Shown here: positions 45,941 to 54,673 of the stretch, one piece after another | Layout of the letters: every line of letters begins with the position of its first letter | Position numbering within the stretch: position 1 is the stretch's first letter | Assembly (NCBI GenBank): GCA_963798275.1 | Contig: CAWCTB010000029.1 | Coordinates: 1 to 64,000, forward strand | Origin: CAWCTB01 sp963798275 | GTDB lineage: Bacteria > Acidobacteriota > Terriglobia > Terriglobales > Acidobacteriaceae | DNA: 64,000 nucleotides | Reading direction: 5' to 3' | Translations under genes and position numbers: made by a program | The notes under the pieces: generated by a model | The model's database searches: none | What the model saw: only the letters and a program-made list of their open reading frames with translations | What the model was told of the DNA's origin: nothing

Positions 45941-46716
45941 CGCGCGACCTCCGCGGCGGGCTGTGACTTGGGCACATCTTTCAAGAACCCAAGCAGCTTG
46001 GTTTCCAGCATGCGCGGGTTCATGCCTTCGAGAATCGAGACCACTCCCTCCAGCGTCATTTCACGCAGGATCTGTTCTTCGCGAATCCTAAAACGCAGCT
46101 TGCCCGAGGACGGCAGAAAGAAGAGGTTGGCCGATCCGACTCCGTAGACGGTGGCAACGAAGGCCACCGCGATACCGCGTCCGACCTCATCCAGGTTATC
46201 CAGGTGTTGCATGACCTGAATCAGGCCCAGCACGGCGCCAATGATGCCGATGGTGGGCGAGAAGCCTCCGGCGGATTCGAACACCTTGGGTATGTTTTCT
46301 TCGTATTCCGCCTGATTATCCAGTTCCAGCTGCATCATCTTCCGCAGTTCCTGCGGCTCGGTGCCGTCCACCGCGAGCATGAGCGACTTCTTGAGAAAGG
46401 TGTCGCTGATGGCCGGAAGTTCGGCATCCAGGGAAACAATGCCATCCTTGCGCGCCTTGTTAGCGTAAGCAACGAGTTGACGGATCATCTGTTGGGGATC
46501 GAGTTTGTGCTCGAAGAAGACGGTAGCCAGCCGGCGAAAAGCGCGGAAAACCACGGCCAGCGGAAACTGCAACATGATGGCGCCCAGTGTGCCCCCGAAT
46601 ACGATCATGGCGGCGGTCGGCTGCAGTATCTGGGATATTTTGCCACCCTCCAGAATCAGGCCGGCGATGATTCCGCCAATGCCGACGATAAGCCCGCCGA
46701 AGCTACTCTTGTCCAC
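45937..46716 (-). CDS. motA: Flagellar motor stator protein MotA
   Basis: This is the ion-channel stator subunit, with four TM helices and a cytoplasmic loop that contacts FliG. Features are GGLIVGIGGIIAGLILEGG (TM1), PTAAMIVFGGTLGAIM (TM2) and the TM3-TM4 region FSPTIGIIGAVLGLIQVM and IAVAFVATVYGVGSANLFFLP. I chose the GTG at 46716, which has AAGGA eight bases upstream, giving 259 residues. An upstream ATG at 46770 would add a Thr-rich segment made only from the (TCG) repeat. The start overlaps the end of flbD by 14 bases. Confidence 0.9.
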   Translation of the reverse strand: MDKSSFGGLIVGIGGIIAGLILEGGKISQILQPTAAMIVFGGTLGAIMLQFPLAVVFRAFRRLATVFFEHKLDPQQMIRQLVAYANKARKDGIVSLDAELPAISDTFLKKSLMLAVDGTEPQELRKMMQLELDNQAEYEENIPKVFESAGGFSPTIGIIGAVLGLIQVMQHLDNLDEVGRGIAVAFVATVYGVGSANLFFLPSSGKLRFRIREEQILREMTLEGVVSILEGMNPRMLETKLLGFLKDVPKSQPAAEVAR

Positions 46717-46984
46717 GGAGGGTTCCTTCGTCGTCGTCGTCGTCGTCGCCGCCGCCGGGCGGCCTGTCATACGAGGGCTGGCAATCTACCCGCAGGTGTG
46801 CGGCGCACAACACGGACCGCCGGAACTCGCGGATCCGATGGATGACCTCGTCTGTGGTCTCCCGCACCACCAGCTTCTCTCCGGTGATGAGGGTCAGCAC
46901 GGTATCGGGCGCCTCTTCAATGAACTTGATGAGGTCCGAATTCACCGCCAGGCGCGAGGTATTTAACCGCGTCAGCTGAATCAT
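46703..46984 (-). CDS. flbD: Flagellar protein FlbD
   Basis: This is a small protein found beside motA in many flagellar clusters and linked to flagellar assembly or regulation. The 93-residue chain begins with the FlbD signature MIQLTRLNTS, then VNSDLIKFIEEAPDTVLTL, GEKLVVRETTDEVIHRI and EFRR. The C-terminus is unusual: after the family domain it continues with PPGGG and six Asp in a row, encoded by a trinucleotide repeat. It overlaps motA. No other flagellar genes are in the window. Confidence 0.9.
   Translation of the reverse strand: MIQLTRLNTSRLAVNSDLIKFIEEAPDTVLTLITGEKLVVRETTDEVIHRIREFRRSVLCAAHLRVDCQPSYDRPPGGGDDDDDDEGTLRGQE
46728..46757. repeat. Trinucleotide microsatellite (TCG)7(CCG)3 in flbD next to the motA start
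   Basis: Seven TCG units (46728-46748) are followed by three CCG units. On the minus strand they encode GGG then six Asp at the end of FlbD and lie just upstream of the motA ribosome site. Unit loss or gain keeps the flbD frame but changes its acidic tail and the spacing of local RNA structure. Confidence 0.8.
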
Positions 46985-47295
46985 GCGAGTCCTTCAGCAC
47001 GGGGATGCTGAGACATTGCACCCATCGGCAAGAGTTGCCGGTCGCTTGACGGGCGGCAGGCCCCCGCAGCGAACCGCGCAACCATAAAGAAAGAAGGAGA
47101 TGAAGATAAGGGGTTGCAAAGCGACCCGAAGAGCTTGGCAGGGTGAGGCTCCGCTGATTTCGTTAAAGCCCTTCCGCCGGAAGCCGATGGAATGTTTGTA
47201 CAACGAGTCGGTTCCGCCGGCTACAACCCCCGGCAGAGGATCCTGCGGGAAGCGAGCTCAAGCAGAGGTCGCGCAAGGTGGAACACTGAGAGGAG

Positions 47296-47901
47296 CTATC
47301 CCATGGCAATCAGCATTCTGAACAACACATCGACAATGTTGGTGGTGGTGTCGAAGGACAGGTTCCACACGTGTTCGACGATCATATTACGCGTGACCCG
47401 CCGGCCGGCGTTGCGCATCAGGTATTCCAGCAGACAAAATTCCTTCGAGGTCAGCTCGATGCGTTTTCCGGCGCGCTGGACCTTGCGCTCGACGCGGTCC
47501 AATTCCAGATCGGCAATATGGAGAACGGTGTCGACGGTCCTGGGGCCGCGCCGCATCAGCGCCCGCACGCGCGCCGACAGTTCGGTAAATGAGAATGGCT
47601 TGATCAGGCAGTCGTCCGCGCCACTGTCCAGAGACTGCACCCGGTCCTCGATGCGGCTGCGCGCCGTCAATACCAGAACCGGCAACGAAGGTTTCCTGGG
47701 GCGCACAGAGCGCAGGACATCGATGCCATCGACCTTTGGCAAGTTGAGGTCGAGGATCAGCAGGTCATATTCCCCGTCGATGGCCATGCAGCGCGCCTGC
47801 TCGCCGTCGGGCGCAACGTCGACAGCGTAGTGCTCAGCCTCAAGACCTTTCTGAACGAAGCTGGCTAAGGGCACGTCGTCTTCTACGACCAGGATTCGCA
47901 T
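47296..47901 (-). CDS. OmpR-family response regulator with shortened C-terminus
   Basis: This is a 201-residue regulator. The receiver domain (ILVVEDDVPLASF, phospho-Asp in LLILDLNLPK, Lys in CLIKPFSF) is joined to a winged-helix domain with ELTSKEFCLLEYLMRNAGR and VTRNMIVEHVWN. Family members normally continue 'DVYINYLRrK...iRTVRGvGY'. Here the chain ends VDVLFRMLIAMG, so the recognition-helix end and wing hairpin are missing. No frame downstream restores them. It may be a truncated or altered regulator, or the end may be damaged in the sequence. No kinase gene is adjacent. Confidence 0.8.
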   Translation of the reverse strand: MRILVVEDDVPLASFVQKGLEAEHYAVDVAPDGEQARCMAIDGEYDLLILDLNLPKVDGIDVLRSVRPRKPSLPVLVLTARSRIEDRVQSLDSGADDCLIKPFSFTELSARVRALMRRGPRTVDTVLHIADLELDRVERKVQRAGKRIELTSKEFCLLEYLMRNAGRRVTRNMIVEHVWNLSFDTTTNIVDVLFRMLIAMG

Positions 47902-48128
47902 AGCGAGCCGATGTCAATCCGCGCTTGAGTCACGCGCAGATCGGTAACATTCGAAGGTAACACTCGCGCTGTGACCCTGTCATTTTTCGCTGCCGATTCC
48001 TGCCGTCGATTCCCATTTTGGAAAGAAGCAAGAAACTTGCGCCTAAAGCCGTGCCATAACTTGGCTGACATCGACAAAGAAACGATTTTTCTGACGCTTT
48101 TTCATGGAAAAGAGCCAATACGCCACCC

Positions 48129-48134
48129 TATAAT
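48129..48134 (+). promoter_or_regulatory. -10 element six bases before an ATG (probable leaderless mRNA)
   Basis: A perfect TATAAT sits with only AAATCT between it and the ATG at 48141. Transcription would start at or next to the start codon, so the mRNA would be leaderless. No clear -35 element is seen 16-18 bases upstream. Confidence 0.5.
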
Positions 48135-48140
48135 AAATCT

Positions 48141-48386
48141 ATGGCACGTGGTTGGGAGAGCAAGTCCGTCGAAGCGCAGATCGAAGAGTCCAGTCAATCA
48201 GATTCAAGCCGGGGCGATCGCAATGCCCCTTCAGCCGATGAAGTTCAGGTGCAGATGAAGAAAGCTGACCTGCTTTTGTCGCGCAAGCGAGTACTGCAAC
48301 AGCTCGAACAAAGCAGCAACCAGCGTTACTCGGAATTGCTCCGGCAATCCCTCGCCGATCTCGATTCGCAGATCGGAAACGCATAG
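48141..48386 (+). CDS. Small hydrophilic protein of unknown function (81 aa)
   Basis: The protein is acidic to neutral and entirely hydrophilic. The N-terminal half is Ser/Glu/Asp-rich and likely disordered. The second half is a predicted helix (MKKADLLLSRKRVLQQLEQS, then RYSELLRQSLADLDSQI), consistent with a coiled coil. The 'MARGWESKSVEAQ' start looks like a conserved small protein of this kind of organism, but I cannot name a function. It appears to be transcribed alone from the TATAAT promoter. Confidence 0.65.
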   Translation: MARGWESKSVEAQIEESSQSDSSRGDRNAPSADEVQVQMKKADLLLSRKRVLQQLEQSSNQRYSELLRQSLADLDSQIGNA

Positions 48387-48470
48387 GCGGTCACGCGAGA
48401 AGAACGCGATTCACGCCGGTCTCTGCAGCGATCGGCGAAGGAGAACTGCTGCCCGCGCCTCACATTGTGC

Positions 48471-48486
48471 TGTGATTGTAGTCACG
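48471..48486. promoter_or_regulatory. CRP/FNR-family palindrome upstream of the 47-aa gene
   Basis: TGTGA-N6-TCACG, with the half-sites of the CRP/FNR/HcpR group, lies 45-60 bases before the ATG at 48531, a usual activator position. Confidence 0.45.
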
Positions 48487-48530
48487 GAAGCAGGTTCAAC
48501 TCCGCCGCAGAATGAGCCAGAGGTGGAGTT

Positions 48531-48674
48531 ATGCCGGTCCTGGTCATCGCTGTAGTATTCTTCATCATTTTCCTGGTCATGGGTGTCATGGGAGTGACCG
48601 CCATGGTGGCCGAACACAAGGGCCACCTTTTCAGCGGACATTGGAGTGACGAGGCGAAGCCGAAACGCTCTTGA
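48531..48674 (+). CDS. Small single-helix membrane protein (47 aa)
   Basis: A short frame with GAGGTGGAG before the ATG encodes 47 residues. The first 25 are a strongly hydrophobic helix (VLVIAVVFFIIFLVMGVMG). The rest (HKGHLFSGHWSDEAKPKRS) is polar, with His residues. It looks like a single-pass membrane peptide. The upstream CRP/FNR-like site and nearby respiratory module suggest a role under low oxygen or nitrosative stress, but this is inference. Confidence 0.6.
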   Translation: MPVLVIAVVFFIIFLVMGVMGVTAMVAEHKGHLFSGHWSDEAKPKRS

Positions 48675-48780
48675 GCGTCGGTGTTCCCGTTTCAGGCTGA
48701 GTGGGTTTGGCCGGCTCAGGATGGCGAGCCCGCCAGAACGATCCGCGAGCGGTTGGCGAGATCGTTGGTTAGCGGTCTGA

Positions 48781-49311
48781 TTAGACGAACTCCATGGCGC
48801 GGGCCAGACAATCCTCACAGAACGCACTTTCCTTGATATCGATCCATTCCACCGCGTGCGAAGGCGCCATGACGCAACGGTAGTCGCTGCAATGAGCCAG
48901 GTGCAGCGTGTGTCCGAGTTCGTGCACTGATTCAACCAGCAGACGACGGGCCTGCAGATCGATGTCCTCCGGCAATCCATACAATTCCTGCCGCAGCCGG
49001 TGGTAGGAAACGAGGGCACACTTGCCGTCGGTCTGCGCCTCTCCGAAAACAAACGTCAAGATAGGGATGTACAGGTCGAGTCCGGTTACCCCCAGCAATC
49101 GCCAGGTTTGGCTGTTCACGTAGCGCTGCATGCTGGCGAGGATTTCCGACGAGTGATACTGCTGCCGCTCAGCGTGCAGCGCGAACGAGGTCTCCAGCGG
49201 CGGAGAAAGAGTCTCCGTGGGAATGTGGAATGCGTCGCTGAGCGCCTTGGCCAGCCAATCCAGCAACCGCAGGTCCACCGCGCCGACCGGCAGTAGTTGC
49301 AGTTTCTTCAT
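48781..49311 (-). CDS. amzA: Archaemetzincin (zinc metallopeptidase)
   Basis: This is a 176-residue protease of the archaemetzincin family. The active site HELGHTLHLAHCSDYRCVM has HExxHxxxH and the later Cys and Met that mark the group; a second pair of Cys (FCEDC) follows near the C-terminus. There is no signal peptide. Its ATG overlaps the NtrC-like regulator stop by four bases, so it is the last gene of the module that starts with the ferredoxin. A protease in such an operon is unusual; its substrate is unknown. Confidence 0.85.
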   Translation of the reverse strand: MKKLQLLPVGAVDLRLLDWLAKALSDAFHIPTETLSPPLETSFALHAERQQYHSSEILASMQRYVNSQTWRLLGVTGLDLYIPILTFVFGEAQTDGKCALVSYHRLRQELYGLPEDIDLQARRLLVESVHELGHTLHLAHCSDYRCVMAPSHAVEWIDIKESAFCEDCLARAMEFV

Positions 49312-50679
49312 TGACTTTCGACGCCGGCCAATTCTCTGTCTTTCCGGTTCCAGCCGTACTTCTTGAGCCGATGGTGCAGCGTAACCCGATCAATGTTCAG
49401 CACCTCGGCAGCCCGTGTCTGGTTTCCTCCGCACTCCTCGAGCACGCGCAGGATGTGCGCCTTCTCCACCTCGTCGAGGCTGCGCACTTCACTTGCGGGC
49501 GTGCCATTTCTGGTCTTGAGAGTGAAGTCCTGTTCGCGCAACTCCGGCTCCTGCGCCACCACCATGGCGCGTTCGACCGCATTTTCCAGCTCCCGAATAT
49601 TACCCGGCCAGGGATACTGCTGCAGAATGCTCATGGCGGCCGGCGACACCCGGTTGATCTTCTTGTTCATTTCCCCCGAGAACTTGCGCACGAAGTGATT
49701 GACCAACAAAGGAATGTCCTCGAGGCGATCGCGCAGCGGCGGCAATTCGATGTGGAAGACATTCAAGCGATAGAAAAGATCGGGCCGGAATTTGCCTTCT
49801 TCGATGGCCTGTTCCAGGTTCCGGTTGGTTGCGGCAATCACGCGGAAGTCGACCTTGATGGTCTGATTGCCGCCCACACGAACGATCTCGCGCTCCTGTA
49901 GCACCCGCAGCAGGTCGGTTTGTGTTTTGAGGCTGATGTCGCCGATTTCGTCGAGAAACACCGTACCGCCTTCGGCAATCTCGAACTTTCCCTTTCTTGC
50001 GATACTGCGCGCCGGTGAAGGCACCTTTTTCATGGCCAAACAGCTCGCTCTCCAGCAGCGTTTCCGTGAGCGCCCCGCAATGGATCACCACCAGCGGATG
50101 ATAGCGCCGCACACTGCCGGCATGAATGGCGCGCGCCACCAGCTCCTTTCCAGTACCACTCTCGCCGGTGATGAGCACAGTGGCGTCGGTGGGGGCGACC
50201 GTCTCGATGGCGTCGAAGACCCGCTTCATGGCAACGCTCTGGCCGATAATGTCCGACGGATGTGCGATCTCCGCGACTGTCTCTTTAAGCCGGGTGTTCT
50301 CCTGCTGGGTGCGACGGTGGGACATCGCCTTGGCGATCAGATGCGCGATCTCGTCAGGATCGAGCGGTTTGGTCACGTAGTCGTAGGCCCCGTTCTTTAA
50401 CGCCGCGATCGCAGTTTCGACGGAAGCATAGCCCGTCATGATGATGACCAGCATCTCGGGATAGATCTCGTGCAAGCGCCGCTGCAACTCAATGCCATCG
50501 GTGCCCCGCATCTTGATGTCGACCAGCGCGACGTCGAAAGTCGTGGTTGCGACCCGCGTGAGCGCCTCGTTGGCGTTTTCGGCGGTGCCGACCTCGTAGC
50601 CTTCCTCGGCGAACCATTTCGCCAGGGAATCGCGAACGCTCAGTTCGTCATCCACGATCAGTAATTTACCTTTATCCAT
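49308..50679 (-). CDS. NtrC-family sigma-54 response regulator 2, frameshifted
   Basis: This is a second enhancer-binding protein. The receiver (LLIVDDELSVRD, Asp in ALVDIKMRGTD, Lys in YVTKPLDP), an AAA+ domain with Walker A GESGTGKE and a canonical GAFTGA loop, Walker B GGTVFLDEIGD and a Fis-type HTH (NQTRAAEVLNIDRVTLHHRL) make a complete protein of about 457 residues. The frame breaks in an A-rich run near 50000-50010 (YRKKGKFEIAEGG); one base is wrong. It lies five bases after the heme-motif kinase and overlaps the archaemetzincin gene. Likely targets are the genes of its own module or the sigma-54 promoter at 44543. Confidence 0.85.
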
Positions 50680-50684
50680 TCCCT

Positions 50685-52377
50685 TTACCTCGCTTCGGCC
50701 AACACAGGCTTCTCATCGCTCCGGGGAGCGGGTTTGTGGCTATCCAATGGCAGCACGATCTTGAAGGTGGTACCGCGGCCGATGGCGGAGTCGACTTCGA
50801 TCTGGCCGCCGTGCCGCTCGACGATGTTCTGGCTGATTGCCAACCCAAGGCCGGAGCCACCTGCCTCCTTCGTGGTGTAGAACGGCTCGAAGATGTGCGG
50901 CAGGTGTTCTTCTGGAATGCCGATCCCATCGTCGCGAATGGTAAGTTGCAGCGCATCGTCAGCCGCTTGCGTCTTGATCCACAAATTGCCGCCCTGCGGC
51001 ATCGCGTCAATGGCATTGATCACCATCGCCAGCACAACCTGTTCGATCTGTGCCGGGTCGCAGTGCGCGGGCGGAAGGTCTGCAGCCAGATCCAGGTTCA
51101 GCACCACGCCGCCCAGATCCATTTTGTGCTGGACGAGGCGCACACAGCGATCGATGACCTGATTTAAGTCAGACCACGCCAGGTTGATGGGAGAGACGCG
51201 CGAGAAGCTGAGCAGGTTGTGCACCAGGTCGCCGCAGCGCTTGCTTTCGGAAGCAATCATGTCCAGAGACTGGACCATCTCTTCGCTCCGCGGTTGCTTT
51301 CGGTAAAAGGTTCAGAATCCAGCGCTTCACTAGCCGCGAGTAGGTCAGAATGCCTGATAGCGGGTTGTTGATCTCGTGCGCCACCACGGCCGCCATTTTC
51401 CCGATCGTGGCCATCTTCTCCACATTCAGCATGCGCTGGTGCGTCTGCGTCAATTCGCGAGTTTTCTCTTCCACCCGCTCTTCCAGAACCTGCGCCCATG
51501 CCGTGATCTCCGCTTGCGCCACTTGCAGGCGGTTACTCATTTCATTGAAGGAGCTTGCCAGGTCACCCAACTCATCTTGCGAGCCGACTTTCAATTGGAA
51601 TCCCAGTTCGCCCTTGGCCAGGCGCTCAGTGCCTCCCTGCAGAGTTCGCAATGGTTTTTGCACTACTCTCCAAATGAAGATCCCGCAGAGCGACACCACC
51701 AGAATCAAGGCAAACAGAAAATAAGCCAGCATCCGACGCCGGTCCTGGGCGAGGCTGGCGTCCACTTTGGCCAGCGACAGATTGGTGTCGAGCACCCCCA
51801 GGATTTTGGTGCTGGCCGGGTGCGCGTGACAGGCGGCGTTCGCGCACGCCGGCTGGTTCTCGATGGGAGTGATGATGCCCAGCACACGGCTGCCATCTGC
51901 ACGGTAAATCCTGAAGCGGTCGGAACGTTTTAACATCGCCAGCGGTTTGGAGTGCTCATGACAGGCGTAACAAGACTCGGAGTCCTTGTCCACGCTCTTG
52001 CCAACCTCCGCCGGATCGGTGGAATAGCTGATGGTGCCTTCCGAATTGAGGATGCGCACCCGAACCATCCCGGGCTGGTCCGCCATGTTCAGCATCATCT
52101 CGAAGAGGCCTTGCGGATCGTCCTTCAGCATGTAGGAGGAAGCGCTGCGCCGCAGCACTTCGCTCTGCTGTTCTGCGCTCACCAGCGCCGCCGCCTCAAG
52201 ATGTCGCCTGTGCTGGGCCACCGTGAGATACATCAGCAACGAAAAGATCAGTACCAGCACCACGAAGATGGACGCCATCAGCTTGGCGCCGACACTATGG
52301 CCAATTCCGTGTGGCCAAATGGCAGACCGCCCTTGTTCCAGGCGTCTGTCGTCTTCGCACTGGTCAGTCTCCCGCAT
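50685..52377 (-). CDS. Sensor histidine kinase 2 with c-type heme motifs, frameshifted
   Basis: This kinase has about 564 residues. A TM helix (about 34-53) is followed by a periplasmic domain with CYACH (136-140) and CANAACH (178-184), a CxxCH and a CxxxxCH motif, so one or two covalently bound hemes are likely. A second TM helix, a HAMP linker (FQLKVGSQDELGDLASSF), a coiled coil, the HisKA motif AHEINNPLSGILTYSRL and the ATPase motifs (NAIDAMPQGG, DDGIGIP, GSGLGLA) follow. The frame breaks at about 51280-51310, perhaps twice. I chose the ATG at 52377, which overlaps the NrfD gene. Heme would suit sensing of redox state, oxygen or NO. Confidence 0.8.
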
Positions 52378-53551
52378 GGGCTGACAACGCGACCTCCGCG
52401 CGGTCGAACTCCGGTTGGCAGATCCCCCGCGCCGGAACCTTCTGCTCGGGGAAGATGGGCAGGTACTTTGCCACGACGCCGAATATGGCGAAGCCCAGCG
52501 CAACGAACATGGCGGTGATCACCATCTCCGTCCACTTAGGGACGTAGCGCGCACCGGCCGTGCTTTCAACACCGGTGATAGTGACATTGAGACGATTGGT
52601 GACGAAACCGAGCAGCGTCAGCACGGCTGCAAGATACAGACCCTGCGCGCTCTCCCGAATCTTCGGCACCAGCAGCAGCCCCAGAGGAAGCAGCACCGAC
52701 AGCAGAATCTCTAACAGGAAGAACTGCTGCGCGTAGCTCGGGACCAGAACCAGCTTCAGCACGCCACGGTGGTACAGGTCCTCGAACTTCAGGATGCCGT
52801 ATAGCGCGAGAACGACCACCAGTGCCCGTCCCAGGTCGCGCAGGATGGGAAGCTCCAGCTCACGGCCGAAGTACTTCGAGCTCAGCGAGGACTCGAAGAT
52901 GGTCATCGCCAGCCCTACCGCGATGGCCGACAGGAAGAAGAACACCGGCAGCAGCGGGCTCCACCAGAAGGGATGCAGCTTGTTGGGCATGATCAGGTAG
53001 AGCGTGCCCAGAGACGACTGGTGCAGGGTGGAGAGCAGCACTCCCAGAATCACGAACACCACCATGATGCTGCGCACGATCTTCAGCGGCTTCTGCAGGT
53101 TGAATTTTTCCAGCACGATGGGCAAGAACTCCAGCGCCAGCACCGTGGTGTACAACATGACGCACCACGCCACTTCGAACATGACCGAATGCGGATTGCG
53201 CATGATCAGCGGATGCCAGATGTTCCACGGCAGGCCAAGGTCGTACATCAGCGCGGCGCACACCAGCAGATAGCCGAGAAATGCGGTGAGAATTGCAGGC
53301 CGCACGATGGCATGCATCCGCTTGATGTTGAAGATTTCGACCGCCGCCGTCAGCGTAAAGCCACCGGCGGCCAGCATCACCCCGCACATCACATCAAAAC
53401 CAATCCACAAGCCCCAGGGAAACTGATTGCTGAGGTTGGTTGACGCGCCTAGCCCGTGGAAAAAGCGCAGATACGTGCAGTAGATACCGGCGATCATGAT
53501 GACCACGAACAAGGCTTTCCAGAAGGTGAAGTGGACTTTCCGGACCGTCAT
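52364..53551 (-). CDS. NrfD/HybB-family membrane subunit 2
   Basis: This is a 395-residue paralogue of the subunit at 23783. It has the same order of blocks (NLSNQFPWGLWIGFD, DLGLPWNIWHPLIMRN, STLHQSSLGTLYLI, TNRLNVTITGVES, GARYVPKWTEM) and about nine helices. This family anchors periplasmic or cytoplasmic electron-transfer subunits and reacts with the quinone pool. It overlaps both the ferredoxin gene upstream and the heme-motif kinase downstream, so all are in one operon. No catalytic subunit is encoded near it. Confidence 0.85.
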   Translation of the reverse strand: MTVRKVHFTFWKALFVVIMIAGIYCTYLRFFHGLGASTNLSNQFPWGLWIGFDVMCGVMLAAGGFTLTAAVEIFNIKRMHAIVRPAILTAFLGYLLVCAALMYDLGLPWNIWHPLIMRNPHSVMFEVAWCVMLYTTVLALEFLPIVLEKFNLQKPLKIVRSIMVVFVILGVLLSTLHQSSLGTLYLIMPNKLHPFWWSPLLPVFFFLSAIAVGLAMTIFESSLSSKYFGRELELPILRDLGRALVVVLALYGILKFEDLYHRGVLKLVLVPSYAQQFFLLEILLSVLLPLGLLLVPKIRESAQGLYLAAVLTLLGFVTNRLNVTITGVESTAGARYVPKWTEMVITAMFVALGFAIFGVVAKYLPIFPEQKVPARGICQPEFDRAEVALSAHAGD

Positions 53552-54315
53552 TGCGCACCGCCTTTCCCATCCTTCTCCTGAGCTTCCGCTTCGGCCACTT
53601 CTTCGCGCCGGTGAGTGATCCAGTAAATGCCGCCCAGCAACGTGCCGAACAGTGGGACGAAATCAGGAATGCGCGACAGCACCTGATAGGTGTACATGGG
53701 GAGCGCGCGGTCGGTCAGGTCTGTCCGGTAGCCAAAAAGGTTGAAGGGCGCGGAGGACAGCAACAGGACGGAGGTGCCACCGACTTCGGTTTCTCCGAAG
53801 ATGTGCGGCAGGTAGTTCCCGGGATTGTCGTGAATACGCTTCTTAGCTTCTTCCAGCAACTGGTCGCGATCGCCGAATTTGGTGGCGCCAGTCGGGCAAA
53901 CTTCCGCGCAGGCCGTCGGTTTTCCTGCAACCACTCGTGGGCTGCACATGATGCACTTGCGCACCCCGGGGACGGCTTTCTCCCATTCGTACTTGGGCAC
54001 GCTAAAGGGACATGCGGCCATGCAGTAGCGGCATCCCATGCAGCGGCTCTTGTCGTAGGTTACCGGGCCGAGGGCGGTCTTCTTCATCGCGCCCACCGGG
54101 CAGACCGAAGCGCAAGCCGGGTCTTCGCAGTTCATGCATAAGCGGCGCATGAATTTGTCGTCTTTGGTCAGAACCGCGGTGTACTTGTGGGCCGAGGTGA
54201 TCTCTTCAGCCGCGATCTTGTCGTCGTACGGTAAGCCATTTTCCGTGGCGCAGGCCTGCTCGCACTGCTTGCAGCCTATGCACAGGGTCGCATCGTAGAG
54301 TATTCCGTAACTCAT
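53548..54315 (-). CDS. Four-cluster ferredoxin subunit 2 (HybA-like)
   Basis: This is a 255-residue protein with the Cys pattern for four [4Fe-4S] clusters: CIGCKQCEQACATE, CMNCEDPACASVCP, CMGCRYCMAACP and KCIMCSPRV...CAEVCP. The C-terminal part has a hydrophobic helix (FVPLFGTLLGGIYWIT) for membrane attachment. It is paired with the NrfD gene (four-base overlap). No N-terminal signal is visible. It starts at the ATG at 54315. The gap to the upstream cytochrome gene is 358 bases, so the two may be separate transcripts. Confidence 0.85.
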   Translation of the reverse strand: MSYGILYDATLCIGCKQCEQACATENGLPYDDKIAAEEITSAHKYTAVLTKDDKFMRRLCMNCEDPACASVCPVGAMKKTALGPVTYDKSRCMGCRYCMAACPFSVPKYEWEKAVPGVRKCIMCSPRVVAGKPTACAEVCPTGATKFGDRDQLLEEAKKRIHDNPGNYLPHIFGETEVGGTSVLLLSSAPFNLFGYRTDLTDRALPMYTYQVLSRIPDFVPLFGTLLGGIYWITHRREEVAEAEAQEKDGKGGAQ

Positions 54316-54673
54316 GAAGTCCTCCCAAGCTGCCCGTGCGCAAAAGCGAAGTGAGCGTCAAGCCGCAAGACTGCGCCGGGCAGGAGGCGAAAGCTGAGAA
54401 ATGAAACGGAGTGAGCACCGCAGCCAAGTGAGGACGATAGGAACCTCTTCGTCAGGGCAGCGCTGGGATTGAGGATTTGCGGTGCGCAAGCGGCTAAACG
54501 GACGCGAAATCGGAGATATTTGCGGTACGGCTTTGCCCGGAGTGTCGCGAAAAATCGCTTCGCGGCAGTGGACAACCTGTCCCGTAGCCTGCTGCGGAAG
54601 ATCACAGCCAAACCCTGTTCCAGCGCAGGCGGCTACACCGTTGTAGTCCCTGCCCGAGGTGCGGTGAAGGAGA
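54316..54673. other. Intergenic region between cytochrome and ferredoxin genes
   Basis: This 358-base gap has no frame resembling a gene on either strand and no clear terminator. It probably carries the promoter of the ferredoxin operon. I did not find a convincing sigma-54 or sigma-70 element here. Confidence 0.35.

Noticed and set aside
46717..46770. Upstream ATG start of MotA
   Set aside because: The added residues come from the trinucleotide repeat in the flbD frame, and the GTG at 46716 has the ribosome site and begins the conserved part.
52378..52503. Longer N-terminus of the heme-motif kinase
   Set aside because: It is an antisense-like overlap with the end of the NrfD gene with Ser/Arg/Pro-rich composition; the ATG at 52377 gives a normal junction.
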